NCBI GenBank assembly: GCA_946480965.1
Contig: CAMLMI010000001.1
Location: 1-46,525, forward strand
Source of the DNA: an uncultured Verrucomicrobiales bacterium
GTDB taxonomy: Bacteria > Verrucomicrobiota > Verrucomicrobiae > Limisphaerales > CANJSG01
Direction of reading: 5' to 3'
DNA length: 46,525 nt
Shown here piece after piece: positions 15,739-23,848 of the stretch (position 1 is its first letter; every line of letters begins with the position of its first letter). The notes under the pieces are model-generated. The model saw only the letters and a list, made by a program, of their open reading frames with translations, was not told the origin of the DNA and did no database searches. Position numbers and translations under genes: made by a program.

Positions 15739-15762
15739 GGGGCTACGTCTTGTGCGTGGAAT

Positions 15763-15797
15763 GCGGGGCCGGTTCGCCGAACCGGCCCCGCTTTTTT
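15763..15797 (+). terminator. Rho-independent terminator of the response regulator gene
   Basis: A 12-bp perfect stem, GCGGGGCCGGTT with AACCGGCCCCGC (15763-15774 and 15780-15791), has a 5-nt loop and is followed directly by TTTTTT. It lies 25 bp past the stop codon. The opposite strand lacks a T-run in the right place, so it should mainly stop plus-strand transcription. Confidence 0.93.
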
Positions 15798-15824
15798 CCC
15801 GTTGGCCGGGGCGCGGACCGCGCC

Positions 15825-17360
15825 TCAGGCCAGTTCCGCCAGCGTATCGTCGTCCTCGTCCGGCGTGGACTCGCGGCGTTTCGCCTGGAGCATCCGCTCG
15901 GTCCAGCGGCAGGTGGCGACGGTCTGTTTCCAGACCAGCAGGATGGAGCAGCGCACCGCGAAGAGCGCCAGCGCGGCGATCGGGCCGACGATGAAGCCGG
16001 CGACGAGCAGCACCACGCTGGCGACCAGCAGCAGCCCGCCGGTCACGACCTCGGCGAAGACGGCGCGGATCTGGCCCGGCACCACGTCGCCGATGAACTT
16101 GTTGGTCCGCTCGAAGGCCGAGCGGTCGTTCCACAGGCACTTGATCCAGCTCAGGGAGAAGATCCAGCCCAGCCCCAGATGGCTGAAGTAGGCCAGCAGG
16201 ATGGCGCGCAGGTTGAAGCCGTCGCGCCGCAGCCCGTAGAACATCGTCCCGAACTTCATCGCCAGGAACGAGAGCAGCGTCACGCCGCTCAGGATCATGG
16301 TGTGGTGCTGCACGGCGGTGACCTCGCCGAACGCGGCCACGCCCGCCAGCAGCAGCAGCGAGAGCATGGGGATGAGGTTGAAGTTGAACCACGCGGTGAG
16401 GTGCGCCACGAAGCCGAGCTTCTGCTTCCATGTCAGATCCTGGCCGAAGAGCAGCCGCTTCCAGTTCGCCTTCAGGATCTGCGCGTTGCCGAAGGCCCAG
16501 CGCCAGCGCTGCTTCTTCAGGCCCTCCAGGTCGTAGGGCATCAGGCCGGTGCCCACGTTCTCGTTCACATACACCGCGCGCCAGCCCCGGCTGTTCATGC
16601 GGAAGCCCAGCTCGGCGTCCTCCGTGATCGTGCCGGAGGAGAAGCCGCCGATGGCGTCCAGCGCCTTCATCCGGATGAGCGCGAGCGTGCCGGTGGACGG
16701 GACGCAGCCGAGCCGGTTGGCCATGTTCATGTAGCTGGCGAAGAAGTGCCGGAAATCCAGGGCGAGCCCGATGTTCTCCGGCGTGATGTTCCGGTAGTGC
16801 TGCGGGAACTGCACCAGGCCCACGGCCGAGTCCGTCGCGTGCTTCACCGCGCGGCGCAGGCAGTTCCGGTCCACCTGGTAGTCCGCGTCCACCACGAAGA
16901 GATATTCGGCGCGCGGATCGACGAAGCGCCGCGCCCAGTTCATCGCGCCGGCCTTGAAGCCGGGCAGGTTCTCCACGTGGAGGAAGCGGAACTTCGGCCC
17001 AAGCGCCTCGCAGAAGGCCTCGACCGGACGCCAGAGCGATTCGTCGGTGGTGTTGTTGTCGATCACCAGCACCTCGTAGTTCCGCCACTGGATGCGCGAG
17101 AGGCTGCGCAGCGTCTCCATCAGGACCTCCGGCGGCTCGTTGTGCGCGGGCACCTGGATGCAAACGAACGGCTCCTCCTCCGGCAGCGCCCGCGTCGCGG
17201 GCCGCACCCAAGGCAGGCGGGTCGAGACGAGCTGGAGACCAAGCACCGCGCAGTGGACGATGAAGTTGAGGAGGACGATGGCCGCGTGGACCAGCGGGAG
17301 GAAGAGCAGCAGGGCAAGCCCGGCCGCGGCGGAGAGGAGGATGAAGAGCTTCTTCAACAT
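15825..17360 (-). CDS. Processive family 2 membrane glycosyltransferase (cellulose-synthase-like)
   Basis: The 511-residue protein has two N-terminal membrane spans (about 5-45). A GT2 catalytic domain follows with VPAHNEP (70-76), VVDADYQVD (DxD, D158/D160), the TED motif (246-248) and QRWRW (284-288), which corresponds to QxxRW of processive synthases. Several membrane spans follow to about 480, then an acidic tail (STPDEDDDTLAELA). Such enzymes polymerise a sugar and push the chain through the membrane, as in cellulose, hyaluronan or poly-N-acetylglucosamine synthesis. There is no PilZ domain, and no Bcs or Pga partner genes are in view, so the polymer is unknown. I chose the ATG at 17358-17360, with an AAGGAAAACC ribosome binding site just before it. 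Confidence 0.88.
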   Translation of the reverse strand: MLKKLFILLSAAAGLALLLFLPLVHAAIVLLNFIVHCAVLGLQLVSTRLPWVRPATRALPEEEPFVCIQVPAHNEPPEVLMETLRSLSRIQWRNYEVLVIDNNTTDESLWRPVEAFCEALGPKFRFLHVENLPGFKAGAMNWARRFVDPRAEYLFVVDADYQVDRNCLRRAVKHATDSAVGLVQFPQHYRNITPENIGLALDFRHFFASYMNMANRLGCVPSTGTLALIRMKALDAIGGFSSGTITEDAELGFRMNSRGWRAVYVNENVGTGLMPYDLEGLKKQRWRWAFGNAQILKANWKRLLFGQDLTWKQKLGFVAHLTAWFNFNLIPMLSLLLLAGVAAFGEVTAVQHHTMILSGVTLLSFLAMKFGTMFYGLRRDGFNLRAILLAYFSHLGLGWIFSLSWIKCLWNDRSAFERTNKFIGDVVPGQIRAVFAEVVTGGLLLVASVVLLVAGFIVGPIAALALFAVRCSILLVWKQTVATCRWTERMLQAKRRESTPDEDDDTLAELA

Positions 17361-17719
17361 GGTTTTCCTTTCGTTTGACGCGTTGAAAACCGGCCCGAGG
17401 AAACGACGCGCCCCCACCCGGAGACGCACGGACCGGTGCTGGCCGAAGTGCCGAAGAACACCGAGAAGACCAACGCGGGGATCTTAGCAGCTTCCGCACC
17501 GGATGAACCAAGCATTCTTTCCCGAAAATTGTCCGCGAATTCTCCGGCGGGCCCGCAGGCGCGCGAACGGCGCCTCCTGCAATCTGCGCGCTCCGCCTTG
17601 CAGAACGCGCCGCCGTGATCGCCGCAAGGGCATGCGTTTGGTCATGGGCCAGGGCGCGGTGTGTCGTCGGATTTCGTCATTGCTCCGCCCCCGTCCGTTC
17701 CCCGTAGCGTCCCACGGTC
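17361..17719. other. Divergent intergenic region, no gene seen
   Basis: This 359-bp stretch separates the membrane glycosyltransferase and the FGGY kinase, so it should hold both promoters. The only clear signal is the purine-rich ribosome binding site next to 17360 on the minus strand. I see no long inverted repeat or convincing small reading frame; short frames here have poor codon bias and no start signals. Confidence 0.6.
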
Positions 17720-19033
17720 ATGCCCACCTTGCTCGGACTCGACATCGGTTCCTCCTCGGTCATCGCCGGCATCCTGCGCGGCCCTGAAGTGCTGGCCGAA
17801 GCGCCCCGCGTCTTCTTCAAAAGCCGCTGCACCGGCCCGCGAGTCGAGGTCGATCCCGAGGAGCTGCTGGCCGCCGTCCAGAAAGCCATCGCCGGACTGG
17901 GCGACCGGGCGAAGTCCGTGGACGCCATCGCGCTCGCCGTGATGTGCCCCGCCTGGGTCGCGCTCGACAAGAAGGGCAACGCCCTCACGCCCATCGTCAC
18001 GCACCAGGACCGCCGCAGCGTCGCGGAAGCGCAGGCCTTGGAAGATCGACTCGGACAGGTGAAACACCTTCGCCTCTGCGGCTGCCGCCCGTTTCCCGGC
18101 GGCATCAGTTCCACCACGTGGGCTTGGTATCAGCGGCACGAACCCCAGCGCCTGAAGCGCGCGGATCTCGTCGGCCATCTCAACACCTTTCTCCACCGCC
18201 GTCTCACCGGCGCGCGCCTGACCGATCCGTCGAACGCTTCCTTCACCGGGCTTTACGGCGCGGTGAAACAGAACGGTTGGAACGCCGAACTCTGTGCGAA
18301 TCTCGGTATCAGTTCCGCGTTGTTGCCTGAGGTGGTGGACGCCGACCGCATCGGCGGCCGGATCACGCCGGAAGCGGCGGCGCAGTTCGGCCTGACCGCC
18401 GACACGCCGATGATGGTCGGCCTGGTCGATGGCAGCGCCGGCATGTTGTTGGCCGGAGCCAAAGCCGGGCAGCTTTTCAACGTGGTCGGCTCCACCGACG
18501 TGCTCGCGCTCTGCACGGAACGGCCCAAGCCGCATCCCCAGCTCCTGACGCGCGCGCTGGGCGTGCAGGGAAAATGGCTCCAAGTCAGCACGCTGGCCGC
18601 CGTGGGTTCCGCCATCTACTGGGCGCGGGACAACATGTTTCCCGAACTCTCGCTGGAGCAGTTCCGCGCCGAGGTCCACGCCTTGGCCAACGAAGGCGCG
18701 AAGGCCTCGGGCGGCGTCCGCTTCGAGCCCTACATGGCCGGTGAACGCACCAGCATCGTCCAGCGCCAGGGCGGCTTCAGCGGACTGACGCTGGCCACGA
18801 ACCGCCGCCAGATGCTCTCGGCCATCATCGAGGCGCTCATCACCGCGAGCGCCGCGCGCTTGGAACTTCTCCAGGGAACCGGCACGCCGTTGCTGAAGAC
18901 GGTGGCCGTCTCCGGCGGCTCCGATCGGCTGGACGAGCTGATGCACCGCGACTGGCCGGGGCGTTGGAAGTATCGCGCCGTGACCGACGCGACGATGCGA
19001 GGGCTAGGATTGCTGGAGCCGAAGGAACTTTGA
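17720..19033 (+). CDS. FGGY-family carbohydrate kinase
   Basis: The 437-residue protein has the ATPase-fold phosphate-1 motif LLGLDIGSSS (4-13), the region GHLNTFLHRRLTGARLTDPS typical of FGGY kinases (residue D178 or D189 region), a second-half start TPMMVGLVDGSAGML (adenosine/phosphate-2 equivalent) and TVAVSGGSDRLDEL near the C-terminus. FGGY kinases phosphorylate sugars such as xylulose, rhamnulose, gluconate or glycerol; the closest general resemblance is to xylulokinase-like members, but the substrate is not decided. It is somewhat shorter than the usual 480-520 residues. It is followed after 2 bp by a methyltransferase gene and is probably co-transcribed with it. Confidence 0.85.
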   Translation: MPTLLGLDIGSSSVIAGILRGPEVLAEAPRVFFKSRCTGPRVEVDPEELLAAVQKAIAGLGDRAKSVDAIALAVMCPAWVALDKKGNALTPIVTHQDRRSVAEAQALEDRLGQVKHLRLCGCRPFPGGISSTTWAWYQRHEPQRLKRADLVGHLNTFLHRRLTGARLTDPSNASFTGLYGAVKQNGWNAELCANLGISSALLPEVVDADRIGGRITPEAAAQFGLTADTPMMVGLVDGSAGMLLAGAKAGQLFNVVGSTDVLALCTERPKPHPQLLTRALGVQGKWLQVSTLAAVGSAIYWARDNMFPELSLEQFRAEVHALANEGAKASGGVRFEPYMAGERTSIVQRQGGFSGLTLATNRRQMLSAIIEALITASAARLELLQGTGTPLLKTVAVSGGSDRLDELMHRDWPGRWKYRAVTDATMRGLGLLEPKEL

Positions 19034-19035
19034 GC

Positions 19036-19875
19036 ATGTCGTTCGCCACCCACTTCCGCGGCTGGGCCAAGCCCGGTCCCGTCCCGCCCACCGTGCCCGA
19101 TCTCGCGCCTGCCGACGGCGAAACGCTGGACGCGATCAGCGGGCACTTCCGCCTGTTCCAGTTGAAGGACGGCCACCGCTTCTCCACCGACGACATCCTG
19201 ACCGCCTGGTATGGCACCACGTGGTGTCCCACGGCCGCGACGGCGCTCGATCTCGGCAGCGGCATCGGCACGGTCGGCAGCATCGTGGCCTGGCGGCTGC
19301 CCGGCGCGCGGCTGGTCACGGTGGAAGCGCAGGCGCAAAGCGTGGCCTTGGCCCGAAAATCAGCTCGCTACAATGGACTGACCGACCGCTACGAGATCCG
19401 CGAAGGCGACTTCCGCGATCCGGGTGTGGTTCGTCCCGACGAACGCTTCGATCTCGTGACCGGCAGCCCGCCGTATTTCCCGCCCGGCACCGGCGTGGAG
19501 AGCGACCATCCGCAGAAGCAGGCCTGCCGCTTCGAGCTGCGCGGCACCGTGGCCGACTACTGTTCCACCGCCGTGAAGCACCTCGCCATCGGCGGTTTCT
19601 TCGCGTGCGTGTTTCCCTGCGAAGCCGCCCAGCTTGCCCGGGTGAAAGACGGAGCCGCCGCCGCCGGTCTGGTGATCGTGCGCTGGCGGCCGGTGGTCTT
19701 CCGCGAAGGCGAGCCTCCGTTGGTCGGACTCTTCGGCATGATGCGCGCGGAGGATCTGCCGGAAAATTTCCGCAACCAGACCTGGGTGGAACCGGACCTC
19801 ATCATCCGCACGGCGAGCGGCGCGATCCATCCGGAGTATTCCGCAGTGAAGCTGGCAATCGGGTTTCCGCCGTGA
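19036..19875 (+). CDS. TrmN6/YfiC-type methyltransferase
   Basis: The 279-residue protein has motif I ALDLGSGIGTVG (70-81) and the N6-adenine-type motif IV as GSPPYFPPGTG (143-153), where the first residue of the usual N/D-PPY is Ser. Upstream, KDGHRFSTDDILTAWY matches the entry region of the tRNA1(Val) adenine-37-N6 methyltransferase family, which has an F(R/K)..DxxLLA-like block. The probable role is adenine-N6 methylation of tRNA; a protein or rRNA substrate is possible. Serine in place of Asn/Asp also occurs in the family. The start ATG at 19036 lies 2 bp after the kinase stop. Confidence 0.78.
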   Translation: MSFATHFRGWAKPGPVPPTVPDLAPADGETLDAISGHFRLFQLKDGHRFSTDDILTAWYGTTWCPTAATALDLGSGIGTVGSIVAWRLPGARLVTVEAQAQSVALARKSARYNGLTDRYEIREGDFRDPGVVRPDERFDLVTGSPPYFPPGTGVESDHPQKQACRFELRGTVADYCSTAVKHLAIGGFFACVFPCEAAQLARVKDGAAAAGLVIVRWRPVVFREGEPPLVGLFGMMRAEDLPENFRNQTWVEPDLIIRTASGAIHPEYSAVKLAIGFPP

Positions 19876-19912
19876 GGCCTCGTCGTTGTGGACATGCCCT
19901 CCCGCAGGGAAC

Positions 19913-21445
19913 TCAGGCCGAAGTTCCCGAGAAGCGCGGCAGATAGACCTCGAAGCGGCTGCCTCGGCCCGGGGCGGATTCCACGCGGACGCAGCCGCCG
20001 TGGCTCTTGACCACGCCATGGACCACGGAGAGGCCGAGGCCCACGCCTTCGCCTTCCGTGCGCGTGGTGAAGAAGGGATCGAAGATCCGCTTGGTCGTTT
20101 CCGCGTCCATCCCGCAGCCCGAGTCCTGAACCGTGATGCGCGCGTAGTCGAGCGGCCCCAGTCCCCGGTGCGACTCGGTGCGGCCATCGACGCGGTCAAG
20201 CGTCACGTCGATCCGTCCGCCCTGGGGCGGGAGGGCGAGTGCGGCGTTGGAGCAGAGGTTGAGCACCACTTGGCGGATCTGTCCGCAGTCGGCCAGCACC
20301 GACGGCGTGTCGGTTTCCAGATGGGCTTCCAGCGCGAGTTCGCGCTTCTGCGCGGAGCGGAACATCAGGAGCGCGTCGTTGACCGGCGCGTCGAGCCGCA
20401 TGGGTTTGCGGTCCATGCGTTGCTGGCGGCTGAAGGCGAGGATCTGCTGCACGAGGCCCTTCGCGCGGTCGCTCGCGGACATCACCTGCGACAGGTTGTG
20501 CTGCACCGGATGGTCCGTCGGCAGGTCCATCTTCGACAGCTCGGTGTAGGCGATGATGACGCCGAGGATGTTGTTGAAGTCGTGCGCGATTCCTCCGGCC
20601 AAGGTGCCGATGGCTTCCATCTTCTGCGCATGGCGCAGGTGGGCCTCCAGGCGGGCCTTCTCCTCCTCGGCCAAGCGGCGTTCCGTCACGTCGCGCGAGA
20701 TGACCACGCCGCGTTCCTCGCCGGTGGAGGTGCGGAAGCGCGAGCCGGTGGATTCCAGCCAGCGCCACGAGCCGTCCTTGTGGCGGAAGCGGTAGATGTC
20801 GTAGCCGTAGTCGCCCTGGAAATGGGCCTGGATTCGCGGCAAGTCCTCGGGATGGATCAGGTCGAAGGCCGAGGTGCCGACGACGTCCTCGGGCTTCAAG
20901 CCGAGGATGGTTTCGTTCGCCGGATTCACGTAGCAGAAGACGCCTTCGGGCGTGAGTTCCGCGACGAGCTCGTGCGTCCGCTCGACCAGATGCCGATACC
21001 GCTCCGCACCCTCGCTGGCCACGGCGTCGTGTTCGCACAGCCGGGTGATGTCGTGGACCGTGCCGCGGAGCACCGGCGGGTTCGAGGAAAGCCGGGCGCC
21101 ACGGATTTGCGACCACCGCACGGAACGGTCCGCTCCGACGACGGGAAGTTCGCAGTCCAGTGCCGTTCCCTCCGTCGCCAACCGGTCCAAGGCCTGAAGG
21201 AAAGGGTCGCGCTCGGCCGACCGGATCTTGGCCACGGCCTCCGCCAATGGGACCGGCTGATCGGCGGCGGTCTGGAACGTCGTGGCCGCCGGGCCGTTCA
21301 GGCGCAGCGTGCGTTGAGCGACATCCAGTTCCCACAGACCGATCCCCACGGAAGCCAAGGCGGCGGCCACCGGCTCGAAGGCCGGAGCCGGTGTTCCGTC
21401 GCCGGAGGCGGCGCGGGCGTCGGGGGAGAGGGTGGAAACGCTCAT
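19913..21445 (-). CDS. PAS-domain sensor histidine kinase
   Basis: The 510-residue protein has no membrane span and no signal peptide, so it is cytoplasmic. A first PAS-like domain spans about 25-135, and a second, clear PAS/PAC pair spans about 150-256 (YVNPANETILGLKPEDVVG, then HKDGSWRWLESTGSRF and VVISRDVTERR). The kinase core has the phospho-acceptor H288 in TLAGGIAHDFNNILGVI, an HDFNN-type H-box, then an ATPase domain with NLCSNAALAL (N box), VQDSGCGMD (G1) and GVGLGLSVVHG (G2). It lacks its own receiver, so it must signal to a separate regulator. None adjoins it; the orphan response regulator at 15.1 kb is one candidate partner. Confidence 0.92.
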   Translation of the reverse strand: MSVSTLSPDARAASGDGTPAPAFEPVAAALASVGIGLWELDVAQRTLRLNGPAATTFQTAADQPVPLAEAVAKIRSAERDPFLQALDRLATEGTALDCELPVVGADRSVRWSQIRGARLSSNPPVLRGTVHDITRLCEHDAVASEGAERYRHLVERTHELVAELTPEGVFCYVNPANETILGLKPEDVVGTSAFDLIHPEDLPRIQAHFQGDYGYDIYRFRHKDGSWRWLESTGSRFRTSTGEERGVVISRDVTERRLAEEEKARLEAHLRHAQKMEAIGTLAGGIAHDFNNILGVIIAYTELSKMDLPTDHPVQHNLSQVMSASDRAKGLVQQILAFSRQQRMDRKPMRLDAPVNDALLMFRSAQKRELALEAHLETDTPSVLADCGQIRQVVLNLCSNAALALPPQGGRIDVTLDRVDGRTESHRGLGPLDYARITVQDSGCGMDAETTKRIFDPFFTTRTEGEGVGLGLSVVHGVVKSHGGCVRVESAPGRGSRFEVYLPRFSGTSA

Positions 21446-21768
21446 TGATGTGGACTAGGGGACGAAGGATTGGATTTCGCCGCCGGAAACATAGTTCGGC
21501 CAAAAAGCAGCCGCAGGAAAGTCCAGATTCAGGTCAGATCGGTTTTATTTCCCCAAGAATCCAGCGTGCTTGGTTCTTGGTTGCTCAAAAACAAGTCACT
21601 CATCGGCGACAGGGTCGGCTTGCAGTCTTTGGATTTGCGGAGATGCGCGAGGATGGACGAGGGCTTGGGCGCGGCAATTCGTGCGGTCGGAAAAGCCGGT
21701 GCTTCCGCCGGGAGGAGGCGTGGTGGTAGAAGCGGGTTGGTCGAGGCAAGAACCCAACCTTTCAGCGC
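21446..21768. other. Divergent intergenic region, no gene seen
   Basis: This 323-bp stretch between the PAS kinase and upp is less GC-rich than its surroundings. It contains one imperfect stem, CCAAGAA/TTCTTGG (21553-21580), and no convincing reading frame. Promoters of both genes should lie here, but I cannot place them with confidence. Confidence 0.55.
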
Positions 21769-22392
21769 GTGAAGTCCGTCACGGTCAACCAACATCCGCT
21801 CATCCAGCACAACCTGACCCAGCTGCGCGACAAGCGCACCAAGCCGCGCGAGTTTCGCCGTTTGGTGGGTGAGACGGCGGCCTTGATGCTCTTCGACGCC
21901 ACGCGCGATTTCGCGGTGAAGCCGCGCCGGGTGGTCACGCCGTTGGCCGTCACGACCGGCAGCGAACTGCGGCGGCCGGTGCTGGTAGTGCCCATTCTCC
22001 GGGCGGGCTTGGGCCTGGTCACTTCCATCCTCAACATCGTGCCCGACGCGCGGGTGGGCATGGTCGGCATCAAGCGCGACGAAGCCACGGCCAAACCCTG
22101 CACCTACCACGTCAGCCTGCCCCGCAACCTGTCCCGCTACGAAGTGATCCTGCTGGACCCGATGCTCGCGACGGGCGGCAGCGCCCTGGCCGCGCTGGAG
22201 CTGTTGACCAAGCGCAAGGCGATCCATCTCCGGATGATCAACCTGCTGGCCTCGCCCGAAGGCCTCGCCGCCGTGCACGAGAAATATCCCCGGTTGCCGA
22301 TCTTCACGGCGGCGGTGGACACCCGGCTGAACGAGCGCGCCTACATCGTCCCCGGTCTGGGCGACGCGGGCGACCGCATGTTCGGCGTCTAG
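21769..22392 (+). CDS. upp: Uracil phosphoribosyltransferase
   Basis: The 207-residue protein has the length and motifs of Upp, which makes UMP from uracil and PRPP in pyrimidine salvage. The N-terminal VNQHPLIQHNLTQLRDKRT block is typical. VVPILRAGLGL, LLDPMLATGGSA (PRPP-binding) and the C-terminal uracil-binding YIVPGLGDAGDRMFG are all intact. The start is a GTG at 21769, set by the conserved N-terminal block beginning at residue 5. The M24 peptidase gene follows after 12 bp on the same strand. Confidence 0.95.
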   Translation: MKSVTVNQHPLIQHNLTQLRDKRTKPREFRRLVGETAALMLFDATRDFAVKPRRVVTPLAVTTGSELRRPVLVVPILRAGLGLVTSILNIVPDARVGMVGIKRDEATAKPCTYHVSLPRNLSRYEVILLDPMLATGGSALAALELLTKRKAIHLRMINLLASPEGLAAVHEKYPRLPIFTAAVDTRLNERAYIVPGLGDAGDRMFGV

Positions 22393-22404
22393 GAAGCCCA
22401 GATT

Positions 22405-23529
22405 ATGGCCCGGTCCGACACTCTGCTGATCGTCGCGGACAGCGAACGCGACGCGGACCTGCTCTACGCCACGCGGTTCTTCGCCACGGACCCCTTCGTC
22501 TATCTGCGCATCGACGGCCGCCCCCGCGTCTTCCTGCCGGACGCGGAACTGGACCGGGCGCGGAAACAGATCGCCGATTGCCAGGTGGAGGCCTTGAGCG
22601 ACCACGGGGCGAAAGGGTCCGGAGCCGGGGCCGGCTGGGCCGCCGCGGTGCGGTCGGTCCTGAAGACGCATCGCCGCAAACACGTGACGGTGCCCGGCAG
22701 CTTTCCCGCCGGGCTTTCGCGGGAACTCCGCCGCTTCAAGCTCAAGGTGAAGGTGTCCAAGACGGCCGTCTTCCCCGAGCGCGAGTTCAAGACCGCCGCC
22801 GAGGTGAAGATGATCTCCGCCGCGTTGACCATGGCCGAGGTGGGCCTGTCCGAAGGCATCCAGGCCATCCGCCGCTGCCGCGTGGGCAAGCAGCGGGAAT
22901 TGATCCTCCAGCACAGCGCGCTCACCAGCGAACGCCTGCGCGGCATCATCGAGGCCGCCGTGGCCCACGCCGGCGGCAGCGCCGTCCGCACCATCGTCTC
23001 CTGCGGCCGGCAGAGCGGGCATCCGTTGGAACGCGGCAGCGGACCGCTCAAGGCCGGGGAACCGATCATCCTCGACGTCTTCCCGCGCTCCCAGAAAACC
23101 GGCTACCACGGCGACATCTCGCGCACCGTGGTGAAAGGGCGCGCCTCCGAGGCCGTGCGCCGCATGTTCCACACGGTGAAGACCGGACAGAAGCTCGCCT
23201 TCGGCCATTTGCGCGACGGGGTGCGCAGCTCTCGGGTCCACCGGGCCGTGGAGGAGTATTTCGCGCGGGAAGGATTCGTGACCGGCCAGGAGCGCGGCCA
23301 ATTCAGCGGCTTCTTCCATCCGCTCGGCCACGGCCTCGGACTGGAACTCCACGAACGGCCCGCGCTGGAACGGCACAGCCGCCACTGGATCCGCGCCGGC
23401 CAGATCATCGCCGTGGAGCCCGGCCTGTATCTGCCCGGCGTCGGCGGCGTCCGGCTGGAAGACGTGGTGCTGGTGGAGGCGGACCGCTGCCGGAACCTGA
23501 CGAAGTTCGAGAAGGAGCTGGAACTCTAG
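22405..23529 (+). CDS. M24-family aminopeptidase (Xaa-Pro dipeptidase/aminopeptidase P type)
   Basis: The 374-residue protein has an N-terminal creatinase-like domain (about 1-125) and a pita-bread catalytic domain with all five dimetal ligands visible: D224 (IILDVFP), D237 (HGDISRT), H309 (HPLGHGLGLELHE), E338 (IAVEPGLYLPG) and E352 (VRLEDVV). Such enzymes remove N-terminal residues before proline or cleave Xaa-Pro dipeptides in the cytoplasm. It follows upp by 12 bp and is likely co-transcribed, although there is no obvious functional link. Whether it is a dipeptidase or an aminopeptidase is not clear from sequence. Confidence 0.9.
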   Translation: MARSDTLLIVADSERDADLLYATRFFATDPFVYLRIDGRPRVFLPDAELDRARKQIADCQVEALSDHGAKGSGAGAGWAAAVRSVLKTHRRKHVTVPGSFPAGLSRELRRFKLKVKVSKTAVFPEREFKTAAEVKMISAALTMAEVGLSEGIQAIRRCRVGKQRELILQHSALTSERLRGIIEAAVAHAGGSAVRTIVSCGRQSGHPLERGSGPLKAGEPIILDVFPRSQKTGYHGDISRTVVKGRASEAVRRMFHTVKTGQKLAFGHLRDGVRSSRVHRAVEEYFAREGFVTGQERGQFSGFFHPLGHGLGLELHERPALERHSRHWIRAGQIIAVEPGLYLPGVGGVRLEDVVLVEADRCRNLTKFEKELEL

Positions 23530-23848
23530 CATTCGGCGAAAAAGGCCGGGGCGGCGCGCCACCGGCCCAGCCCGAACCCCGGGGTGGGCCTCGGATCGGT
23601 GCAAAAACGCGGTGGTGCGCCTTTCGGGGCACATTGGACGAATGTTCAGGAGACCCCGGAATTGGGGCTTGAGGGGCGCGCGAGCGGAGGCGTAAGACAA
23701 AGGCGTTCCCCAATATGCACTTCCTCCCGAACACGCGGAAGGACCGCACCTGTCCCCGGATGTTCCCGGAACTTCTCCAGGAATCCTCCGCGCGGGCACG
23801 GGTCCGGCGGGAAGCGCGCTCAACCTCCTCTTGGACACTCCGCAAACC
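23530..23848. other. Intergenic leader of the LamG protein gene, no gene seen
   Basis: These 319 bp precede the LamG protein gene. I see GC-rich short palindromic bits such as CCCCGG/CCGGGG-like runs near 23577, but no strong terminator behind the peptidase gene and no convincing promoter or reading frame. Confidence 0.5.
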
